A stretch of 64,000 bases of DNA from Rhodococcus qingshengii JCM 15477 (GTDB lineage: Bacteria > Actinomycetota > Actinomycetes > Mycobacteriales > Mycobacteriaceae), in the NCBI RefSeq assembly GCF_023221595.1, contig NZ_CP096563.1:372001-436000 (forward strand), written 5' to 3'. A program made the position numbers and the translations under genes. The notes beneath the pieces are model-generated. The model ran no database searches. It had not been told where the DNA came from and worked only from the letters and a program-made list of their open reading frames with translations. The number at the start of each line of letters is the position of its first letter. Position 1 is the first letter of the stretch. Positions 1 to 7,695 of the stretch are shown here, one piece after another.

Positions 1-835
1 TCCAATCACGAGCAATGGCAGCATATTCGCGCGTTTGGAGCTTCCAGATGTTGTACGTTCCGACCGGCGTCGTGAGTCCGTAGGTGGGCCGGTGGGTTTC
101 GGCTGCGAAGGTTCCGAACATCCGGTCCCAGATGATGAGGATTCCGGCGTAGTTGCGGTCGAGGTACTCGGCGTCGGAGCCGTGGTGTACGCGATGGTGT
201 GACGGCGTGTTGAAGATGAATTCGATGGGCCGCCAGAGTTTTCCGACACGTTCGGTGTGGACGAAGAACTGGTAGACGAGGCTGACGGAGAAGCCGACGA
301 ACACCATCCACGGCGGGATCCCGAGGAACGGCAACGGCAGCCACATGATGATCTCACCGCTGTTGTTCCACTTCTGCCGCAGTGCGGTGCTGAAATTGAA
401 GTACTCGCTCGAATGGTGAGCCTGGTGTGTGGCCCAGATGACTCGAACTCGGTGTGCGATGCGGTGATACGCGTAATAGAGGACGTCGATTCCGAGCAGC
501 AGGATCACCCAGGTGTACCAGGCAGTCGGCGAGAGGTGCCACGGAGCGAGATACACCCAGATTGCGGAATAGCCGATCAGCGCCAGCACTTTCCAGAAGG
601 TGCTCGTTGCGATCGACACGAGTCCGAGTAGAACGCTGGTTCTGGCGTCGGCGCTTCGGTAGCCGCCCTGTGCCGGCCGTGCGCGTCCGTCGGCGTCGTC
701 GGGATGATCTTCGAGCGCACGGGCCGCGAACCATTCGATTGCGAGGAAGATGACAAACGCGGGGATTGCGAGCGTAACGGGATCATGGAGCGGTTCGAGC
801 AGTGACTTCCATGATTCGAGAAGGGTTTCCCACAC
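1..835 (-). CDS. Sterol desaturase / fatty acid hydroxylase family membrane protein (3' end cut by window)
   Basis: The frame is open for 278 codons from a GTG at 835 to the window edge, so the C terminus is missing. The protein has hydrophobic segments near residues 22-34, 70-95 and 105-122, and the histidine clusters of the fatty acid hydroxylase superfamily: HRIAH at 124-128, HQAHH at 137-141 and HHRVHH at 213-218. These bind the di-iron centre that hydroxylates or desaturates lipids in the membrane. An AGGA sequence lies 8-10 bases before the GTG. The gene diverges from an Rrf2-type regulator across a short region with a perfect inverted repeat. The lipid substrate cannot be told from sequence. 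Confidence 0.85.
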   Translation of the reverse strand, partial: MWETLLESWKSLLEPLHDPVTLAIPAFVIFLAIEWFAARALEDHPDDADGRARPAQGGYRSADARTSVLLGLVSIATSTFWKVLALIGYSAIWVYLAPWHLSPTAWYTWVILLLGIDVLYYAYHRIAHRVRVIWATHQAHHSSEYFNFSTALRQKWNNSGEIIMWLPLPFLGIPPWMVFVGFSVSLVYQFFVHTERVGKLWRPIEFIFNTPSHHRVHHGSDAEYLDRNYAGILIIWDRMFGTFAAETHRPTYGLTTPVGTYNIWKLQTREYAAIARDW

Positions 836-863
836 GTGATTTGTCCTGTTCTTTAGCTCCGAT

Positions 864-890
864 CGTTACATCATGCATTAAAATGTAACG
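864..890. promoter_or_regulatory. Inverted repeat, candidate operator of the Rrf2 regulator
   Basis: CGTTACAT at 864-871 and ATGTAACG at 883-890 are perfect 8-bp arms around an 11-base AT-rich spacer. The repeat is the only strong dyad between the divergent hydroxylase (start 835) and Rrf2 gene (start 964), about 30 and 75 bases from their starts. Use by the Rrf2 protein is inferred. Confidence 0.55.
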
Positions 891-963
891 TCAGGGAACC
901 CTTTGCGGCGAAGAACTCGCAGGTTTGTTGCGACTATTCATAGAACGATGGTAGGAATTGCCG

Positions 964-1419
964 GTGCATATCACCGCGAAGGTGGACTACGCCGTGCGGA
1001 CTCTGGTCGAGCTCGCGGCAGTTGGTCCTGACCCGGCCAAGGCCGAGTTTCTCGCCAAATCCCAGGTAATACCCCACAAGTTCCTGGAAGCGGTGCTCTC
1101 GGACCTGCGGCGCGGCGGCTTGGTCAACAGCCGTCGAGGCCCGGACGGGGGATACTGGCTCGCTCGGTCCGCGGACGAGATCACGATTGCCGACGTCATA
1201 CGAGCTGTCGAGGGACCGCTGGCTTCGATTCGGGGTCAGCGACCGGAAGACGTCGACTACGGGGGACCGGCAACGCCCCTCAAGGAGGTGTGGATTGCAG
1301 TGCGAGTCAACCTCCGTGCTGTGCTCGAAAATGTCACACTCACCGATGTTGCAGGTGGAGAGTTGCCCGAGTTCATTCACGAACTGACGGCAGATCCCGA
1401 GGCGTGGAATCGGCGCTGA
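964..1419 (+). CDS. Rrf2 family transcriptional regulator without cysteines
   Basis: A 151-residue protein beginning MHITAKVDYAVRTLVELA, the typical Rrf2 N terminus. I chose the GTG at 964 over an in-frame TTG at 958 because it matches the family start and follows a TAGGA sequence. The winged-helix region covers about residues 1-80 and includes the usual GGY turn near residue 60. The protein contains no cysteine, so it cannot hold an Fe-S cluster as IscR or NsrR do. It probably senses another signal or acts as a plain repressor. It diverges from the membrane hydroxylase and likely regulates that gene and itself. Confidence 0.85.
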   Translation: MHITAKVDYAVRTLVELAAVGPDPAKAEFLAKSQVIPHKFLEAVLSDLRRGGLVNSRRGPDGGYWLARSADEITIADVIRAVEGPLASIRGQRPEDVDYGGPATPLKEVWIAVRVNLRAVLENVTLTDVAGGELPEFIHELTADPEAWNRR

Positions 1420-1431
1420 TACAGCCCGGTT

Positions 1432-2541
1432 TCAGTGTGCCCGTCGACGCGGAACTGCCATAGGAGCAGTGTTCGCGGTGTTGCCTCCCGCGGATTTTGC
1501 GTCGTACATCAGATGATCGGCCGCAACGATTGCTCGGGAGAACTCGTTGTAATCGAACTCTTCCTGATGTGGGATGAAAGGTAGCGTCGCTGCGCCGACG
1601 CTGACCGTGGCCAGGGGGTCGTCGGAGGCGTTCACCACGGCTTTGGGGAGCGTCGCGATTCGTTTGCGAAGTCCGTACGGAGTACCGATCATCACAACGG
1701 TGAACTCCTCGCCGCCGGTGCGCGCGGCGTAACCGAAACCGTTCACATGCGCCTGCAGGCGCGTTCCGGTCCGGATGATGACGGCGTCACCGACTTCGTG
1801 GCCGAACGTGTCGTTCACCGCCTTGAACTTGTCGATGTCGACGACGGCAACAGCAATGTCGGCACGATTTGCCGACGCGACCGACCAGATGCGCTCCGAC
1901 ATGTCCCACAGTCCTCGTCGGTTCAACAGGCCGGTAAGCGCATCCACTTTGGATCCCGTTGCGCGCGCGAGTAATTGCCGCCAAGTGAACTGAATTGTGG
2001 CCGGAATGAAGATCACGGCACACAGGACGACGTCCGTGCGTGCGATCACACTGGTTGTCGAGTAGTCGCCGTTCGTCAGGCCGAGCACCGTCAGGGCGAT
2101 GACAAATGTCGTGGCAAAGGCGAGATGGAAGGCCAACCAGCGGTAATCGAGAAAATAGGTGAAGTAGGCGCCGGTGGCGACAAAGAGTGCCGCGCCGAAG
2201 AGGGCGGCGTTATGGCTGGTGAAGGTGATGAGAACCGAGGCAGTTCCGAGATCCGCCCACAGTCCGTAGAGCTTGAGCATGCGTGAACCTCTGATTCGGC
2301 CGACAAACCAGAGAATCGTAGGGATCAGGTTGACGGCCGCAATGCCGACGAGCCAACTGCGCGCAAACGGTCCGTCCGGGCCCTCTCCGCTGAGGAGAAA
2401 CAGGAACGCCACGATCGAGAAATTGAGTGAGCAGAACCCGATGGTGAGACGGACGAGACGTAGTACGGAGCCTCGTCCGGACTTTGATCCCCACAGCATC
2501 ACCGTGGACGAAACCGGCCAGGTGTGCAGGAGCGGGTCCAT
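1432..2541 (-). CDS. Membrane diguanylate cyclase (GGDEF domain)
   Basis: A 369-residue protein with about six predicted membrane segments in residues 25-190, followed by a GGDEF domain from about residue 195 to 355. The active-site motif is GGEEF at 276-280, and the metal-binding VDIDKF is at 234-239, so it should make cyclic di-GMP from two GTP. The RxxD inhibitory site expected just before the motif is absent, so product feedback is unlikely. AAGGA precedes the ATG. It is convergent with the Rrf2 gene and transcribed alone. An EAL phosphodiesterase gene lies at 37.9-38.7 kb, but nothing links the two beyond shared chemistry. Confidence 0.9.
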   Translation of the reverse strand: MDPLLHTWPVSSTVMLWGSKSGRGSVLRLVRLTIGFCSLNFSIVAFLFLLSGEGPDGPFARSWLVGIAAVNLIPTILWFVGRIRGSRMLKLYGLWADLGTASVLITFTSHNAALFGAALFVATGAYFTYFLDYRWLAFHLAFATTFVIALTVLGLTNGDYSTTSVIARTDVVLCAVIFIPATIQFTWRQLLARATGSKVDALTGLLNRRGLWDMSERIWSVASANRADIAVAVVDIDKFKAVNDTFGHEVGDAVIIRTGTRLQAHVNGFGYAARTGGEEFTVVMIGTPYGLRKRIATLPKAVVNASDDPLATVSVGAATLPFIPHQEEFDYNEFSRAIVAADHLMYDAKSAGGNTANTAPMAVPRRRAH

Positions 2542-2739
2542 CAGATTCCTTCGCCGAGCAAATTGCGGTTAATTCACCGCAAAGTATGTCAGGCCATGTT
2601 GATTCACGCGTCAACTTGGCAGGGGGCGTCAGGCGGTGGAGTTGCTCGCAACCCTCTCTGTCGCGCTGTTCAGGCATTTGCCGTGCGTGAGTGTGAGGTA
2701 CGCCTCGAGTTTCCGTGCCGTGTGTTCGATCGCACAATA

Positions 2740-2773
2740 TTGCAGACCTCTGCAAAGTTGCAGAGCTCTGCAA
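2740..2773. promoter_or_regulatory. Two tandem palindromic operators before the TetR gene
   Basis: TTGCAGACCTCTGCAA (2740-2755) and TTGCAGAGCTCTGCAA (2758-2773) share TTGCAGA-N2-TCTGCAA. The second is a perfect 16-bp palindrome. The sites start 18 bp apart and end 18 bp before the TetR start codon, a layout typical of autorepressed TetR genes. Confidence 0.8.
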
Positions 2774-2791
2774 GTTCGGTACCGTGTTGGG

Positions 2792-3421
2792 GTGATCATC
2801 GAACAAGGCCTTCGTGACCGCAAGAAGGCAGCAACCCGTGCCGCACTCAGCGGCGCGGCAGCACGGCTCGCTCGTGCGCTGGGGATCGAATGCGTCACCG
2901 CTGACGCAATCGCCTCCGAGGCCGGAGTGTCGACGAGGACGTTCCACAACTACTTCTCCAGCAAGGAGGAGGCAGTGCTCGCCAGTTTCGAGGAATCGGT
3001 GAACCTGTGGATCGAGGCGCTTGCGTCACGGCCCGCGGACGAACCAATTCTCGACGTCCTCGAAGAACTTGTGGTCGAAATCGTGAACGACTCAGGTCCG
3101 AGTGGGAGTGAGAAGGCAAGTATCTGGCTGCTGTCGGATTCGAGTCCCGCGCTCTACCGGGATGCCGCAGACATGCATCAGCGGATCAACCGTGCAGTCG
3201 TTCAGGCATTGGCGGAGCGCACCGGTACCGACGCCGAGAAGGACCTGTACCCGACGCTCCTCCTGGGAGCGGTGGGCGGAGCCGCTAAGTCGGTGATCGA
3301 CGTCTGGACTGGCGGAAAGTCGGAGGCTTCCAGTCCGGAAGAGTTGGTTCACGACGCTTTTCGGCAGATTCGTGCCGGGTTGCCCGCGCCGCCGCCTGCC
3401 CCTGAGATGTCGCGTCCCTGA
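2792..3421 (+). CDS. TetR family regulator, likely controls itself and the MMPL transporter
   Basis: A 209-residue protein starting at GTG 2792. An upstream extension would run through the tandem operators, so the shorter start is preferred. The N-terminal TetR helix-turn-helix is at about residues 12-58 (ADAIASEAGVSTRTFHNYFSSKEE). The rest is a helical ligand-binding domain. The gene lies 71 bp before the MMPL transporter on the same strand, the common arrangement of a repressor with the lipid or drug exporter it controls. The stop codon lies in the second copy of a 16-bp tandem duplication. The ligand is unknown. Confidence 0.88.
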   Translation: MIIEQGLRDRKKAATRAALSGAAARLARALGIECVTADAIASEAGVSTRTFHNYFSSKEEAVLASFEESVNLWIEALASRPADEPILDVLEELVVEIVNDSGPSGSEKASIWLLSDSSPALYRDAADMHQRINRAVVQALAERTGTDAEKDLYPTLLLGAVGGAAKSVIDVWTGGKSEASSPEELVHDAFRQIRAGLPAPPPAPEMSRP

Positions 3422-3431
3422 GATGTCTCGT
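3400..3431 (+). repeat. 16-bp tandem duplication spanning the TetR stop codon
   Basis: Two copies of CCCTGAGATGTCNCGT lie head to tail with one mismatch. Because 16 is not a multiple of three, the TGA that is out of frame in copy one becomes the stop codon in copy two. Confidence 0.7.
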
Positions 3432-3492
3432 CTCTGAGCCCCACACGTAATACCTGTCCACGTACACGCACCGAAACAGCAAGGAGCCCGTC

Positions 3493-5847
3493 GTGGCCAC
3501 CTATCTTTATCGGATCGGCAAGTTCGCCTACCGGCGAAAAGGCGCGGTCCTCAGCGTTTGGCTGATAATCCTGGTCCTGATGGGCGTCGGGGCAGCGACT
3601 CTGTCCGGCCCCACCAAGGATTCGTTCTCCATTCCGGGAACCCCGGCGCAGCAGGCGCAAGACCTGATGGCGGAGCGTTTTCCCGACGCGCCCAATCCTA
3701 TGGATTCGCTGAGCGCACGATACGTAGTGCAAGCTCCGGCAGGCACGACGCTGGCCGATCCGGCGAACGTCAAAGCCATGGACGACATGCTCGCGAGTAT
3801 TCGTGGCATCGACAAGGTCGCCGACTCTGCCAAGGTGGACCCGGCGACTGCCACTCCGGAACAGGCCGCGAAGGCGTTGGTCAATCCGGTTACCGGCAAC
3901 GACTCCATGGTTGCGATGTTCAAGGAAAAGGCTGCTGCGGCTGGAACTTCCGAGACACAGGCCGTGGACGACGCGCGTGCGTTGTCGCCGCTCAGTGCCG
4001 ACGGCACAGTCGGGTACGTCGAGGTTCCGTTCAGCGGTGACTTCGCCGATCTCGATCAGGCGTTGCGTGATTCGATCAACTCCGCAGCCGATGTCGGTCG
4101 GGCCGAGGGACTCAACGTCCAGGTCAGTGGTTCTGCTGCTCAGGAAGCGGAGATGCCCGGTGGTGTCACCGAGCTGATCGGTATCGCCGTTGCCGCAGTC
4201 GTTCTGGCCATCACGTTCGGTTCGCTTGTGGCCGCGGGGCTTCCGCTCCTCACCGCGATCATCGGTATCGCTATCGGCAGCCTCGGAATCACGGTTGCCA
4301 CCGGATTCATGGATCTCAGTTCGATGACTCCGACGCTGGCGATCATGATCGGTCTGGCTGTGGCGATCGACTACTCGCTGTTCATCATGTCCAGGTTCAG
4401 GCATGAGCTCACCCTTACCGACAACCGTGCCGAAGCAGCAGGTCGCGCCGTCGGAACCGCCGGTTCCGCAGTGGTATTCGCTGGTTTGACGGTCATCATC
4501 GCGCTGGTTGCATTGCGCGTCGTCGGCATCCCGTTCCTCTCCGATATGGGTGCGGCAGCGGCCTTTACCGTGCTGATCGCGGTTCTGATCGCCTTGACCT
4601 TGCTGCCTGCGATCCTGGGTATGTTCGGACGCAAGGCTTTTGCCGGCAAGATTCCCTTCCTCAGCAAGCGCGCTGAGGAGTCCGAAGACGAAGATTCGGG
4701 CAAGCCGAAGTTGGCTCTGCGCTTCATCAGTGCCGTCGTCCGTCGTCCGCTCGTGCCGCTGATCGGTGGAGTAGTGCTTCTGGGCGCATTGGCTCTGCCC
4801 GCAACGGGATTGAGCCTGGCACTGCCGTCGGAGGCCACCGGTGACCCGGCGACCAGTGCGCGTCAGGCATACGACCTGATCGACGAGGGCTTCGGTGACG
4901 GTCGCAACGGACCGCTCATCGCCGTTGTCGACGCCAAGGATGCCAGCGTTCCCGCCGGGGAGGCCTTTGCGGAGGTCGTCTCGACCATCTCGGGCTTCGA
5001 TGACGTCCAGAACGCACAGGTCGTCGGGGTCAACGAGGCCGGTGACACCGCGCAGGTACTGATCACTCCGAAGAGTGGTCCGACCGACCCCGCCACGATG
5101 GATCTGGTGTCCAGCCTTCGTGGAGCCGAAGGCGGACTCAACGATTCGATCGGCGTCAGCTACGGCATCACCGGTCAGACCGCACTCGAAGGCGACGTCT
5201 CGGACACGCTGAAGGATGCATTGGTGCCCTACCTGGCCGTCGTCGTCGGCCTTGCATTCATCTTGTTGCTCTTGGTGTTCCGTTCGATCCTGGTTCCGCT
5301 GACGGCGACGCTCGGCTTCCTGCTCAGCGTGCTCGCGACCTTCGGTGCGACGGTGGCGATCTTCCAGCACGGTTGGTTGGGCATCATCTCGAACCCGCAA
5401 CCACTCGTGAGTTTCATGCCGATCTTCCTGATCGGTGTGGTGTTCGGACTCGCGATGGACTACCAGGTGTTCCTCGTGACGCGTATGCGTGAGGAGTACG
5501 TCCACGGCGCGAGCGCGAAGGAGGCCGTGACCATCGGCTTCAACCATGGCGCCCGGGTCGTCAGTGCGGCCGCGGTCATCATGATCTCCGTGTTCGGTGC
5601 CTTCATCGCGGAACCGAACTCGTTCATCAAGTCGATCGGCTTCGCGCTTGCCGCGGCGGTGTTCTTCGACGCCTTCATCGTGCGCATGGTGATCATCCCG
5701 TCCGTCATGGCACTGCTCGGCGACAAGGCGTGGTGGTTGCCGAAGTGGCTGGACAAGATTCTGCCGAACGTCGACATCGAGGGTGAGAAGCTCAGCAAGG
5801 CCCTCCGTGAAGAAAAGGAAGCGGAGCTTCAGTCCGCATCTGCTTGA
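3493..5847 (+). CDS. MMPL family RND transporter
   Basis: A 784-residue inner-membrane protein made of two homologous halves. Each has one N-terminal helix, a periplasmic porter domain (about 50-215 and 430-570) and a bundle of five to six helices. Each half keeps the Asp-Tyr pair of the proton relay: D293-Y294 in GLAVAIDY and D656-Y657 in GLAMDY. MMPL proteins export lipids or take part in drug efflux in mycolate actinomycetes. AAGGAG lies 6 bases before the GTG start. A TetR gene with tandem operators precedes it and a strong terminator follows, so it is probably the main target of that TetR protein. The substrate is unknown. Confidence 0.92.
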   Translation: MATYLYRIGKFAYRRKGAVLSVWLIILVLMGVGAATLSGPTKDSFSIPGTPAQQAQDLMAERFPDAPNPMDSLSARYVVQAPAGTTLADPANVKAMDDMLASIRGIDKVADSAKVDPATATPEQAAKALVNPVTGNDSMVAMFKEKAAAAGTSETQAVDDARALSPLSADGTVGYVEVPFSGDFADLDQALRDSINSAADVGRAEGLNVQVSGSAAQEAEMPGGVTELIGIAVAAVVLAITFGSLVAAGLPLLTAIIGIAIGSLGITVATGFMDLSSMTPTLAIMIGLAVAIDYSLFIMSRFRHELTLTDNRAEAAGRAVGTAGSAVVFAGLTVIIALVALRVVGIPFLSDMGAAAAFTVLIAVLIALTLLPAILGMFGRKAFAGKIPFLSKRAEESEDEDSGKPKLALRFISAVVRRPLVPLIGGVVLLGALALPATGLSLALPSEATGDPATSARQAYDLIDEGFGDGRNGPLIAVVDAKDASVPAGEAFAEVVSTISGFDDVQNAQVVGVNEAGDTAQVLITPKSGPTDPATMDLVSSLRGAEGGLNDSIGVSYGITGQTALEGDVSDTLKDALVPYLAVVVGLAFILLLLVFRSILVPLTATLGFLLSVLATFGATVAIFQHGWLGIISNPQPLVSFMPIFLIGVVFGLAMDYQVFLVTRMREEYVHGASAKEAVTIGFNHGARVVSAAAVIMISVFGAFIAEPNSFIKSIGFALAAAVFFDAFIVRMVIIPSVMALLGDKAWWLPKWLDKILPNVDIEGEKLSKALREEKEAELQSASA

Positions 5848-5850
5848 TCT

Positions 5851-5905
5851 CTGCTGTGCGCCTTTATTAACCCCCCGCGGTTAATAAAGGCGCACAGCAG
5901 TTTTT
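5851..5905 (+). terminator. Strong Rho-independent terminator of the MMPL gene
   Basis: A perfect 22-bp stem (5851-5872 with 5879-5900) and a 6-base loop are followed by TTTTT. It begins 3 bases after the MMPL stop codon. Confidence 0.95.
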
Positions 5906-5961
5906 GTGTATCGAAATATCCAGCGGCACATGTCGGCCAGGATTGGTAACCTTCGCTCACT

Positions 5962-7695
5962 ATGCTGATCAGGCTGCTGCGCACTTATCTGATGCCGTAC
6001 CGGGGTGAACTCACGGGCGTTGTCGTCCTGCAGTTTATTTCGACTATGGCGGCCCTTTACCTTCCGAGTCTCAACGCCGACATCATCGACAACGGCGTGA
6101 CGAAAGGCGACACCGGCTACATCCTCTCCACCGGCGGGATGATGCTGATGGTCACGCTCACGCAGATCCTGTGCTCGGTGGGTGCCGTCTTCTTCGGTGC
6201 GCGAGTCGCCATGGGCGTCGGACGCGATCTCCGGGCTTCGGTGCTGCATCAGGTCGGGACGTTCTCGGCCCGAGAGGTCGGGCACTTCGGTGCGCCTTCG
6301 CTGATCACCCGCAACACCAACGACGTCCAGCAAGTGCAGATGATGGTCGTGATGAGTTGCACCATCCTCGTCATGGCGCCGATCATGTGCGTCGGCGGCA
6401 TCATCATGGCTCTGCGCCAGGACCTGAATCTGTCCTGGATCCTGGGGATCAGCGTCCCGCTGCTCGTAGTCTCGATGGGTTTCCTGATTGCCCGGATGGT
6501 CCCCGGATTCAGGGTCATGCAGGGCCGCCTCGACGCCGTCAACCGTGTTCTTCGCGAACAGATCACGGGCATCCGTGTCGTCCGAGCGTTTGTACGGGAA
6601 CCGTACGAGGTAGAGCGTTTCGGCGATGCCAACCGTGAGCTGACGGAGACTGCACTCGGCGTCGGCCGCCTCATGGCACTGATGTTCCCGCTCGTGATGC
6701 TGATCAGCAATGTCACCAGCGTCGCGGTCATCTGGTTCGGTGGCCATCAGATCAACGAGGGCTCGATGCAGATCGGCTCGCTCACCGCGATGCTCAGCTA
6801 CATCATGCAGATCCTGATGGCCGTCATGATGGCCACTTTCATGGCGGTGATGCTGCCGCGTGCGTCGGTGTGCGCCGAACGTATCTCCGAGGTGCTCGAC
6901 ACGGATTCGTCGGTGATTCCGCCCGAGAATCCGGTCCGAGAACTGAAGGACCCGGGAGTCGTCGAACTTCGTGGCGCTCAGTTCCAGTTCCCCGGAGCCG
7001 AGGAACCTGTATTGCGCGACATCACGTTCCGTGCCGAACCCGGCAAGACGACGGCGATCATCGGCGGCACCGGATCGGGAAAGACCACTCTGCTTAACCT
7101 GATTCCACGATTGATCGACTCCACCTCCGGATCGGTATCGGTGGGAGGAGTCGACGTCCGCGACATCGACACGGAGTTGCTCTGCTCGGTGATCGGTCTG
7201 GTCCCGCAGAAGCCGTATCTGTTCTCGGGCACTGTCGCCACCAATCTCCGCTACGGAAACCCCGAAGCTACCGACGAATGGCTGTGGGAGTGCCTCGAGA
7301 TCGCCCAAGCTGCCGACTTCGTTCGCGCCATGCCCGAAGGCCTGGACACACCGGTGGCACAAGGCGGTACGACGGTATCGGGCGGCCAGCGTCAGAGACT
7401 CGCCATCGCCAGAGCGTTGGTGCGTAAGCCACAGATCTATCTGTTCGACGATTCCTTCTCGGCACTCGACCTCACTACTGATGCGAGGCTGCGTGCGGCG
7501 CTCCGGCCGGTCACGCAAGACGCCTGCATCGTCGTTGTCGCGCAGCGTATTTCCACCATCGTGGAAGCCGATCAGATCATCGTGCTCGACGACGGCGCCA
7601 TCGTGGGGATCGGCACGCACGACGAACTCGTGGTCAGTTGTCCCACCTACGGCGAAATCGTCGCCTCTCAGCTAGCCGTACAGGACGCATCATGA
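5962..7695 (+). CDS. ABC exporter half-transporter with degenerate nucleotide site (subunit 1)
   Basis: A 577-residue fusion of a six-helix membrane domain (about 1-310) and an ATPase domain (about 335-577). Walker A is GGTGSGKTT (K374) and the signature VSGGQ is intact. The Walker B glutamate is replaced by aspartate (D496-D497, LFDDS), and the switch histidine is glutamine (Q528, AQRIST). Its partner at 7692 has both residues but a weak signature, so the two should form a heterodimer with one active and one degenerate ATP site, as in TM287/288 or Rv1273c/Rv1272c. The stop codon overlaps the next start as ATGA. Substrate unknown. Confidence 0.9.
   Translation: MLIRLLRTYLMPYRGELTGVVVLQFISTMAALYLPSLNADIIDNGVTKGDTGYILSTGGMMLMVTLTQILCSVGAVFFGARVAMGVGRDLRASVLHQVGTFSAREVGHFGAPSLITRNTNDVQQVQMMVVMSCTILVMAPIMCVGGIIMALRQDLNLSWILGISVPLLVVSMGFLIARMVPGFRVMQGRLDAVNRVLREQITGIRVVRAFVREPYEVERFGDANRELTETALGVGRLMALMFPLVMLISNVTSVAVIWFGGHQINEGSMQIGSLTAMLSYIMQILMAVMMATFMAVMLPRASVCAERISEVLDTDSSVIPPENPVRELKDPGVVELRGAQFQFPGAEEPVLRDITFRAEPGKTTAIIGGTGSGKTTLLNLIPRLIDSTSGSVSVGGVDVRDIDTELLCSVIGLVPQKPYLFSGTVATNLRYGNPEATDEWLWECLEIAQAADFVRAMPEGLDTPVAQGGTTVSGGQRQRLAIARALVRKPQIYLFDDSFSALDLTTDARLRAALRPVTQDACIVVVAQRISTIVEADQIIVLDDGAIVGIGTHDELVVSCPTYGEIVASQLAVQDAS

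Noticed and set aside
3349..5547. Long open frame antisense to the MMPL gene (732 codons)
   Set aside because: It is a GC-bias shadow of the MMPL codons, is rich in Arg, His, Asp and Gln, has no domain, and overlaps a certain gene entirely.
5881..7620. 579-codon frame on the minus strand over the ABC exporter gene
   Set aside because: Low-complexity His/Asp/Arg composition and complete overlap with the ABC gene; it also runs into the terminator of the MMPL gene.
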